DNA of 64,000 nucleotides from Linnemannia schmuckeri (taxonomy: Eukaryota > Mortierellomycota > Mortierellomycetes > Mortierellales > Mortierellaceae): contig JANATG010000004.1 of NCBI GenBank assembly GCA_029449235.1, positions 62,001-126,000 on the forward strand, given 5' to 3'. The position numbers and the translations under genes were made by a program. Each line of letters opens with the position of its first letter. Positions within the stretch are counted from its first letter, which is position 1. Shown here piece after piece: positions 54,793 to 64,000 of the stretch. The notes under the pieces were generated by a model. The model did no database searches and was not told the origin of the DNA. It saw nothing but the letters and a program-made list of their open reading frames with translations.

Positions 54793-57510
54793 CTAATTGG
54801 GAGATCCATAGCACTTTTCTACAGACTCCTGGTCATTACCCCACCACTCGGGCATCTGGATAATCTTGGCACTTCCAAAGATAATAAAGATCGCAAGAAT
54901 AGCCAACGACAGACCCGTATCAGCAGCGGCACCGATAAGGTAATTGTACTTGACCCAGGTCGAATGCTTGTAGCGGAAGAAATAGTACATGCAGACAAAG
55001 CCTCCGATGATGGACGACAGAGGGCCGGTCGAGACGTTTCCGTAAAAGTTCTCCATGCTCGAGAAAAAGATAGTGCTGTGCCAGAGATTGAATTTTGCGC
55101 GGGGGAAGCGTCTGTGGAGGAGGTAGATAAAGATAGGGGCACCGACACCCAACAAAAAGCCCCAGCGGAGAGGACCGTAGATGGTGTCCTGGAAGAGACG
55201 CGTGGGGCCGACGGTTCCGTACTGAATACCTTGGTTCAAGTAACTCTGGGGGGCCTGACCGGACCACTGACCGAGAGGATCTTTTTCGGTGCCGTCCAGG
55301 TAAGGGCGCTTGGTGTCGATGACCCAACGGATGACGGCGTAATTGATTGGGACGCCGATCAAATTACCCCAGAGTTGGGACATGAAGGTGGCGCGAGGGC
55401 TAACCTTCATATAGTGGCCGATCTTTTGGTCGAGGAGAATACTCTGGGCGCGGTACCAGCACTGACCAGCAACAACACGGTAAACGAGCGAACCGACAGG
55501 GTGCGTTCCAGGGGCCATGTATCCGTAACTAATTGAAGGACAAGGATAAAACCTTTAGAGTTAGCATGAAATCATTTAACAGTAATGACAAAGGCGCATG
55601 AAATTTGAAGAGAACGACAGGGGGAGGAGACTTACATCAATTCGTTCCAGGTTCCGGTGGAGACTTGGTAGGCAGAGACGGCATAGATGAATCCCATAGG
55701 GACGACGGTCAGACCACCGAGGACGACTCCGATAACGTAGGTCCACCAGGGGAGGTACAAGTCCTGGGTATGGATCAAGATGAGCATGGTGGAGAAGCAG
55801 CAGATAAAGAGGGTAATGTACCACCAGAGAGGAACCTCGTCATAGGCAGACATCAAGACGTTGAGTCGATCCTTGAACGAGTGCTGCTTGCGCTGACGAA
55901 GATGCTGGATGGTCGACCAGATCTTCTTGCGACCGAACAAAAAGATCTGGACAAAGGCGGAGAGGAAGGTGGCATATCCAAAGAAAATACCCCAGAGGTT
56001 GTAGGTCGACATATAGACGTTTCCGTATTTTTCAAAAACATCCTGCTTCAAGTGACCCTTCTCATCAGTGAGCTCGATGAAGGGATATCTAGTGCCATTT
56101 GCCATGAAGAGACGGTTGGACATGATGGGAAACGCCTTTCCATTCCAAACGCCGGTGAAATGGGCGATAGGGACAAGGATCCAGACAGAGACGACAAAGG
56201 CAACAAAGGAGATGACCTGGGTCCACCAGGGAGAGACCATGATGTTGGAGGTGATGTTGGACCAGTTGAGGGTAAAGTTCAAGAAGCCCATGCCTCCGAG
56301 TCCACTGGAAACGAACTTGACGGTGTCGTTGTGGGGTGCAAACCAGCAGAGGACGGCAAGAGACGAGGTGAAGGGGAACGCATACTCGGGCAAGAAGGTC
56401 CAGAAGAAGACACCGGCGAGGACAAGCCAGAAAACACGGATCTGCTTCTTGGAGACATCGAGGGACTGACCCTCACCGCGGAGGGTGCGGTACAAAGCGG
56501 TCTGCATAAGAGCTGAGGGCCAGATCAGGTCGGGGTCATAGAGCAAGAAGTTGCGTCCGATGGCAGCAAATGAGTATCCAGTCCAGATGGTGGCCTGTTG
56601 ATGTCCGTGGAGTAGAAGGATAGGGCAGAGATAAAGAGTTAGAATGTGGTTGTATTACAGAAGGAAAATAAACAATAACCATGGATACACAATTGTAAGA
56701 GAGAAAGAGAACGTACCCACATGAGGAAGATGGCGGCGAGGGGGTGCATCTGCTCCTTGTAAAAAATATCTTTGACCGAGATGATAATCTCGCCCAAGTT
56801 GGATGTTGCACCAGCACTCGCACTGTATGAGAAAAAAGTGAATGCGAGCATGCGTCAGTTCAATAGGCAAACCAAATAAACACATGTTAAGGGACGGACA
56901 ACTACTGCTGTCAAAAACGTACGCAAGGGTGATGAGAACGTGCTCCTTGATGGAAAAAGGACCAGGGTTGAGGGAGAACTTGAAGAAGCCGAGGTTAACA
57001 TCCTTGGCAGGAAGGGTGCGGGCCATGATATTACCGAGCCAGTAGGAGACGATCTGGACAAAGAACATTGAGTACGAGGCAGAAGTAGTTCTGAACCATG
57101 AAATCTGGGAGATAACGGCTCCCAAAGCAATAAAGATCGTGCTCAGCACAAAGTAGCTGTAAAAAGAAAAAAATCGGGAAGAAGCAACGGTTAGAGGCAA
57201 TGCAATTGATGGCACCGTTTTGTCTGATGTGAATTCAAATACAAAAGACCACTACTTACCGGAAGGTGACGGTAGGGAGGGTGGGGTCGTCATCCATGGA
57301 GACAAGCTCACGGACGATCTTGGGGACGAGCCGGATGGACTCTTCGAGCTCCTCCTCCTCCAAAGAGCCGGCATCGGCCTCGATACCTCCGAGCTCGTCC
57401 TTGATATCGCCTTTGTACTCTGAAGGGAAGTGGGGGATAGGGGCAACGGGATCCTCCTCGGGGATCTTTTCGTTGCGCTCCGTCTCTACGGATTGTTTTT
57501 CTGCGGACAT
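54793..57510 (-). CDS. OPT-family oligopeptide transporter, 761 aa
   Basis: Proton-coupled plasma-membrane importer for small peptides or related substrates (yeast Opt1, fission yeast Isp4 family). Exons (minus): 57260-57510, 56923-57156, 56717-56822, 55636-56594, 54793-55528; 2286 nt, in phase. The N-terminus is acidic and cytosolic (~85 residues). Many hydrophobic segments follow. OPT-typical sequences include NPGPFSIKEHVLI, WTGYSFAAIGRNFLLYDPDLIWP, FLPEYAFPF, GKAFPIMSNRLF, DEVPLWWY and GHYMKVSPRATF. The length fits the family. The substrate cannot be told from sequence. Confidence 0.95.
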
Positions 57511-60500
57511 CTGAAAGTGTTATCTCTTCTGAGGAGTATGTGTGAATGAAGGAAAGAGGGAAGAAAAGAAGGGAGTGAGGTTGTGTGGGAAGAGAAGGGA
57601 AAAAAGGTCAACAACCTGTGTGGGGAGGGGGAGAAGGAGGGAGGGAAGTGTGGGAGTTATGGACGGGTTTGATTGGCGACAATGAGCAAACAACAAAGAG
57701 ACATAAAAAAAAGGGGGGGGAGGAAGGAGAGTTCCTTTTTATTTGAGTAAAGACATGATGGTGCTTGAAATGATCGCGAAGGTGCCATCGTGTCCTACAG
57801 ACAATCCCTAGCCATCGACTGGCTGACAGGCATATACACATAACTGACTTTGAACAGCGAGAGAGGAAATGAGGACGGATGTCGACAGCAACGGCGATTG
57901 ACAAATCGATTCGCTGTCGGTCTTTGGAATGAACAGCCATCGTCCTAGAATAAAAATGTCCGGCTAAGAGGGACTGAAGAAGAGAGGGAGGGATAAGGTG
58001 GAATGAAGAGGGGATGAAGAGTCCTTCTTCCTTCTTCATTAATTAGTCTACTCCTGTATGCTCAATTCTCAATTGGAAGGAAGGGGTTGCTTGCTTGCTT
58101 GGTAAAAGGGAGAAAGTTTAAAAACGAGCCTCAACGTGTGCTTCGCAATGGCGAATTTGTTAGTCGGAATTGCGCATGCTAAAGTCGAATTTGATAGCTA
58201 CCCTCTTTTCTCGTTTTTTTCTTTCTCTCTCTATTTTATTCATTCTTCGAGCAACTGAGTCGAGGCACCATTCTTCTTTTCTCACTCTCACTCTTACCTT
58301 CGTTCTTTCTTCTATCCCCTAAAAATTCAAATGTCCACACTTAAGTAAATTCCATCACTTGTTCGTTAACTTCAAACAAGCACGTTGTATTATGTGGTTC
58401 TTTTTCTCTCTTTGTTCAAAAGGACGTATATCCACTTCAAGCAACACGCTCTTTGTATTAGCCTTCTTTCTCTTTGTTTGTTTGTTTGTTTGTTTGGTTT
58501 GTTCGTCTGTGTCTCTCGTTCTGGATCAGGGGGAAAGGAGTGTTAGGGTTGAATCTCAAGTAAGGATTGAATACATAGTTCCAGATACATCTTACTCTGT
58601 CTCTGTGGCACCACGCAAGTGCTATTTTGTGTAAGTATTTGGTGTGTGTATGTGTGTGTTTGAAGTACCGAGGATTAGCGTCGGTCCAATAAGAAGCCTA
58701 GAAGGCGAGGTTTATTCCCAAGAAAAAAAAGAACAAAAAAAAAAAGGTCCGATAGCAAAAAGCAACGCAAGACCTTGTAAACAAAGTGGAGGGCGCAGGG
58801 TCACTATCTTCCACGCTCTATGGCGATATTTGACAACGGAGAGTGAGAGAGGGACTAAAACAGAAGGGGAGAGAGAGCCGAGAGTGGGCAATGCAAGTGC
58901 AAAATGGCGTCAATCGTGTCCATTCTGCTGTTATGTGTGTTTTTTTGTACTACGAAATGATTTTGAGTTGGGCGGAGGAAAGGAAAATTATTTATCGAAA
59001 GTGAGGAAGAGCAACTACTGCATGGAGAAGGACAGAGAGAGAAGAAGATAGCCTTTTTTACTCCTCAGTTCTATGCCGTCGTATGTATGGTATCATAGTC
59101 GAGCGAGGGAATGAGCCGCATGTCTGCCTATGTCTGTCTGTCTGTCTGTCTGTCTGTCATTCACGGAGTTTTGTCTGACAAAATAACAAGAGATTTGGTT
59201 TATTGGTGTTGTTACACATGTCCGTCAAAAGACCCATTCTCGACTCATGCACCCATCCATGGGTCATTTTTTTCTCACCTCACTTCTTTCTCGTTCCCTT
59301 TTCGCCGTTTCTCTTTGTTTGCTTTGTGTACACCCTGCTGAACCATTGACCAATCACGGATGTTCCCAATGATTGCTTCTTTTGTTTTCTAACTGCAACA
59401 TACGAAGAAAGGCTCTCTCTTTTTAGTATCACTTTCTGCCTCATTTCTACTTTCTATCTTCCGCCCTTTGGCGCCCTTCACGCCGGAATTAATGTCCGAA
59501 GGAAGGTGTTAAGAAACAAAAGAACATGTGTCACCTCCAACAGGAAGAGAGAGAAAAGGCGTGATAGTCTTGCCAAAGATGTTAGTATCGACCCATTTTG
59601 TTGAACAAGAATTCTTTTTTTTTCTCTCTCGCCATGTTGCGTATGAGTAGCGTGGGTTGGTGAATGTATAAGTTTCTGTGGGAGGAGGCGAAAGGAATTT
59701 TTTTGGCGTGGTTATTTGTGGTCTTAACACCTTGAAGTGAGCGCGCGTGCATAAGAAACGTGTGTTTAGAAAGAGAACGGCGCGTCATGAATTATTTCCT
59801 TTGACCTCGCGGTATATCACGCCGAGAAACAAGAAAAATGACACGTAAACAATCAAAGACTGACCAAACAAACAACAAAGGATAGATCTCCTTTTGTACG
59901 ACATGCGTAATACCAACGGAATAAAAGAGACGAATGGGAGAAAGAAAAAACAGCTTCAAGCATTAAGGAACGGATGTCACCCGAATGGTGCGTCGAGGGT
60001 GTCGAAGGAAAGAAGATGAAAAAGCCGAGATCGGCACAGGGTGGCGAAAATGTATGCATGTCACTTTAATTCTCGTTGCTCCCCTCTTTTTACACACGCC
60101 GCGCTGACTACGCGTGCCTCCTTGCCAATGGCATCGGCACAGTATTGGACCACGAGGAAACGAGGGACAACAGAAAGGAGTGATGAGTGTCTTTCAAAGG
60201 CAGACACAACAAAGAGTATTTCAACAATGCAATGACAGGCCAGTTGCTTCTTTTCTCCACATCCTCACTCATATACCTCCGAACATGTATCCTTCCTCGT
60301 TGCATCTCTATTTTCCATCGCGTTATCAGAAATAAAACAGAGTACAAAAGGAAAGATACCGCCTTCGTAAAAACAACGTGCAGTGATCTGACCTAAGGGG
60401 GATCTTCCTTTCACCTTCCAGTCTTATACTTTCATAATCAAATACTGGTGATCCGTCTTCATTTCTGCTTGACACATTAAAAAAATAAAATAAGAGATGG

Positions 60501-60578
60501 CTAAAAAATAAGGTGTGTTGTACTATTGCAGTTCTAGCGTTAACGTATCCAGCGCTACTTCGCTTGACGGTATTCATC
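57511..60578. other. 3-kb intergenic region, no gene recognised
   Basis: Open frames are short and low-complexity. Simple repeats include (GTTT)n at about 58,475-58,497 and (GTCT)n at about 59,134-59,158. The first 300 bp upstream of the OPT start are purine-rich on the plus strand (pyrimidine-rich on the coding strand), probably its promoter and leader. An unannotated non-coding RNA cannot be excluded. Confidence 0.5.
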
Positions 60579-61750
60579 TCAATTTCCTTTTCTTATTTTC
60601 TGGGGTATATCAACATATGTCCATACGCGCCCACTCCTGAGGGGTTTATAGCATCTTAGTTCTGTGAAATGACTTTGCGACAGGTATTTATTCTCTTCAT
60701 TACGATGGGGGTCATATTGCTCACATGGAAGAATATTTCGTTTGTATCGCCACCATAACGTGCGGGTTCTGTGAGAAATCTTCGCGCACCAGAATTTGCG
60801 CCATTGTGTTACGAATCCAGCCCCGGGTCGGGGCCGGCGCTGGTGGTGGGGGAGAAGATAGAAGGTGTCGTAGTTGTTCGGTGGTAGCGGAGCCAAAAGT
60901 CACAGTGGTCTTGCCGGCGACATAGAGAGTATTATGGACAGTACACGTTGTTGGATCCGGTCGCCTACTACTCCCGTCAGCAGGCCCTGTATCACGGCGA
61001 AATAGGTCTGTGGCATAATCCTGCTTTTGGATTGAGCGAGCTGGAAGAGCAGGGTTTCCTGATCTTGCTTCAGTTTGCTTGTCAGCTCCAATTTATCCGA
61101 CACCTGGTATCGGCTGTTCTCGTCCACGGTCAGCAAGAACAGATCTCCGACTCGGGCCGTAAGTGGGGGAATGGTGTTATCAACAGGAGGAAACCACCAT
61201 TCGACCGGAGAGGCCGCAAAGGTAGATGAATCTGGGGGTCTGGCCTGGATGATGGATGACCTGAGGGAGGGCGTTTGGTGGCTGCAGCCACCAAGCTCTG
61301 GAGATTGGGGAACCCGGTCAGCATAGAACGGTATGGGATATCTCCTGGTGTCACAACAAAGGCGAGAAGATGCACCGAGCTGGTCCGCTATTGAATGATA
61401 TCGAGAGCGATGTCCTTTCCCTCGGACACCGTGAAGAAAGCGGCATTGCGGAGGTGCTTGAGCTGGAAGGCCGGGAACTGAATAGCAGTGTCAATTACAC
61501 CTAGTTCGCCTTTGTACCGTGGTGTGGTGATAGTATTCCATCGCCGCTGTCGGCTTAAAGTTGCAAACGAACGCAGTGACAACCTGTCGAACCTTAGATA
61601 GGAGTGAATGGGGACGAGAACCACCCACGCGAGATACTATAGGCGTGATAGGACGAGAGCGTTGACGAGGATGGCCCTGCCTAGGACCGAGAGGGTGCGA
61701 GATGAGTAGATGTTGTCGTGAAGGAGAGTGACAGGTCGGCAGCACGTAGG
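60579..61750 (-). pseudogene. Decayed LINE reverse-transcriptase C-terminal region
   Basis: Read on the minus strand across frames, the region carries LINE-type signatures: SVLGRAILVNALVLSRL (typical of the RT thumb), KGELGVIDTAIQFPAFQLKH, and QWRKFWCAKISHRTRTLWWR, like the WxxFWxxxxP...WW block downstream of RT in fungal LINEs. Stop codons and frame changes interrupt it (for example after SRL near 61,637 and at 61,387), so it is not functional. The catalytic RT domain is absent, indicating 5' truncation. It lies just downstream of the POT1-like gene in the same orientation. Confidence 0.65.
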
Positions 61751-61870
61751 GTTGTTAACGAGTAGTCTTCAAGCCGGTTTGAAAAAAAAATTGAACGAGC
61801 CACATCACGATGTTTTTTGCCTGGCTGGAAAAAAGAGCCATGAGGCAGGGCGTTGATTGGATAATTGCCA

Positions 61871-64000
61871 CTATCGTGTGCGCGAGGGAGAGATCTGCCA
61901 GGAAGGATATTCGGCCATACATTTTAGCCAGGTATAGTGGACAGCTCGCATCCTTAACAAGACGGAGCGAGGCGAATGATGGTTAAATGGATAGACAAAA
62001 AATAGACGACGAGGATTAGCAAATGAGTATGTATATACGCACACGGAAAGAGAAGAAAAAGGGCAATACAACAAATCCATCCACATACATAAGCGCTCCC
62101 GAGCGTCATAGTAGTCATAGCAGTCGTAGTGTTCTTCTTTACAGTCCCTTTCGTCTCCTTCTATGCTGTTCCTTTCTTCGATTCCATCACGTTCCGTTTT
62201 CATGATCTTCGTGAACACAAGCCACCAGGCGAATTCCGTAGGGATCCTGCCAGCAGTCGAGGCGGTATTTGTTACCTCTACTGACAGCGGTGGCAGGGGT
62301 TTGCTCGATTCAGATTCATCCAACTCCCGGTCACCAGTGGCATGTCGTTTTGCCGGTCGATCAGGAGAAAGACTTCCGATTCTCTTCTGGCCGGCACCCA
62401 TGATCACTTTTCGGCTCTCTGAACGACTGATGCGTTCTTGCATACACAAGTCGAAAAAGATTCCTTCATCCTGATTCAGCTTCTCCGACACCCCAATCCG
62501 TGCAAGACGTTCTGTAACCAGTTCCAATTTCTCATAATCCTTCAACAGGTCAACAGCAGCAAAGCCAATGAGTATGGTCTATAAAATTGACAACGTCGAG
62601 GAAATTAGCATATTGGTCGTACAGTGACATTTTGTGAGGCATCACAATAAAAAAATAAAGTAGTGACATACCGCATGCTCGTCGTCTACTTTGACAGTAT
62701 AATCCTGATCAATCTCGTCCATAATCGTGAGCTGAAAGCCGTACTTAAACTTGATCTTGTCATAGAAACCGCAGCCCGGACACCAACGAGGAGGCTTCTC
62801 TTCCGACATGGGTCTATTTAGTGCATCAAATCATTAGTGTGTCGTGCAGCTGCTACAAGGACGAGCAAGTGCCTTTTAGGGAAACTGTGCACCAACTTAC
62901 AGGTACTTGTGTTCGCACTCGCTGCACACTGCACCAGAAAAGTCGATAAGCGTCCGTGGTTCAAATCCAACCACGCGAGCGCGCAGCGGCATAAAACGAT
63001 GGCCCTATTCAGTCATTCCCAAACAACAGTGGTTTAGTATCCAAGCATTCGCCTGTGGTTAGACCCCTTGTTTTACTATTCTGGGAAAATAATTACCATC
63101 CTCTTCGCCTCTTTCGCCTTCTCAGTAAGCACGACTAGTACAAAGAAAAGGAGCAGTGAATAAGTTAGCTAATGGCATTGCCACTCCGATGCAGCACATG
63201 TTAATAATCGTCCGTTCCTTACAGGTAGGCGAGGTTCGCACGTTCACTGACTCCTGTACGAAGGGTGCTGGGGTACATGATGTGTGGGGAGGAGTGATAG
63301 CTGACCGAGGCTGCGCTGAAGTCGACGACGCTGTTGGTTGACTGTCTTGGCAATTCGGCTCCAATTTCACTGCAACAAGGGGACTGGATTCGCGCTTGAC
63401 AACGGGACTCGACTCGCGCTTGATGGAGGGGCTGGATTCGCGCTTGACAGCTGGGCTCGACTCGCGCTTAATAAAGGTTTCGACATCTGGCTGAATATCC
63501 AGAGTTGACCGCGTTATGCTCGTGGTTGCAACGACAGCTGATGACGCTCTTGGAAACTTGACTAGCAAAATCTGGTCCAGCTCTTTTCCCTCTTTCTTAT
63601 CCCCTTCAACAAAGAAACTGGGTTCGCGCTTGAGAGGGGTATGGACAACTGGCTGGATATCCTGAGGATATGCCTGCGTCATTCTCGTGATTTCAATGGC
63701 AACTGAGGTGGTACTTGAAGACGCACCCACTGACAATCTTGAGGTCGGGGGTATTACCACCTTGTAAGGGACTGGCAGACCAAGTTTTCGAGATGTTGTT
63801 GACTTTGTTTCGGGTGTTGGTGTTGGTTTAGGTTGCGGCGGAGGCTGACCAGAGACATTGACAAGTCTCTGACCTAGACCAGGGAAGTGTGTTGATCCAG
63901 GTGTTAGTGTTAGTGTTGATTGAGGCGGAGGCTGATCAGAAACAGTGCCAAGCCTTTGACCTAGACCAGGGAAATCCGTTGGTCCCGGTGTTGGTGTTGG
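61871..64000 (-). CDS. POT1-like telomere end-protection protein, 3' part
   Basis: Exons seen (minus): right edge-63223, 63097-63134, 62901-63004, 62672-62813, and from 62578 to an open-frame stop at 61871; phases agree. After a long disordered part comes PLRARVVGFEPRTLIDF, then CSEC ... WCPGCGFYDKIKF, a four-cysteine zinc site, then KYGFQLTIMDEIDQDYTVKV and LLKDYEKLELVTERLARIG. Order and spacing recall the third OB fold of POT1, which binds the TPP1 partner, but without the Holliday-junction-resolvase-like insert. The DNA-binding OB folds would lie right of the window. The last ~100 codons look non-coding, so the true 3' end may be upstream of 61871. The disordered part has five KRE-type motifs and a repeated FPGLGQRL. 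An alternative is another zinc-ribbon OB protein such as an RPA1 relative. Confidence 0.6.

Noticed and set aside
55605..56516. 303-codon plus-strand frame
   Set aside because: Antisense of OPT transporter exon 4; strongly charged composition is the usual mirror of hydrophobic codons.
62930..62995. GGTTCAAATCC looks like a tRNA B box
   Set aside because: The surrounding stem pairs poorly, no A box is present, and on the other strand this sequence is coding in the POT1-like exon (VVGFEPRTL).

Overview
This window looks like nuclear DNA from an intron-rich, repeat-laden fungus, most likely an early-diverging lineage such as Mortierellomycota or Mucoromycota. The evidence is the gene content (fluoride exporter, fungal synaptojanin-like phosphatase, Polo kinase, OPT transporter, Iwr1, POT1), GT-AG introns of roughly 100 nt, poly-Q and poly-N tracts in coding sequence, and Ty3/gypsy, DIRS, LINE, hAT-like and mariner-like elements together. 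The lineage is an inference from general features; no marker gene fixes it.

Layout. 1-720 carries the 5' part of a FEX/CrcB fluoride exporter (minus strand). 900-16,200 is mostly mobile DNA: a hAT-type MITE with an 8-bp target duplication, degenerate repeats, a tRNA-Thr gene, an apparently intact Ty3/gypsy retrotransposon 17 bp upstream of that tRNA, an older LTR fragment at the same site, SINE-like and LINE debris, and a palindromic element. 16,198-22,940 is a 17-exon synaptojanin-type inositol phosphatase (Sac + 5-phosphatase, 1577 aa). 24,847-33,039 is a very large Polo-like kinase (10 exons, 2268 aa). 33,614-39,390 is an unrecognised gene whose first intron appears to hold a complete DIRS-type tyrosine-recombinase retrotransposon.

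40,109-48,931 is a compact minus-strand run of three genes: very-long-chain 3-ketoacyl-CoA reductase, an LSD1-type SWIRM/amine-oxidase histone demethylase without a tower domain, and the RNA polymerase II import factor Iwr1. 49,200-54,790 is again repeat territory: an inverted-repeat element built from TTGCCC motifs, self-palindromic tandem repeats, two long-TIR TA-flanked elements, tRNA-Leu, and LINE tails. 54,793-57,510 is an OPT oligopeptide transporter. 57,511-60,578 shows no gene. 60,579-61,750 is a decayed LINE. The right edge is the 3' part of a POT1-like telomere protein gene with repeated SUMO-type motifs (minus strand).

Splice models for the synaptojanin, Polo kinase, ketoacyl reductase, LSD1, Iwr1 and OPT genes were built by hand from GT-AG sites and reading phase. 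Each sums to a whole number of codons, which supports them. No alignment or database search was run; family names rest on motif recognition. The genes do not form one pathway; the coherent theme is the mobile DNA and its choice of target sites.
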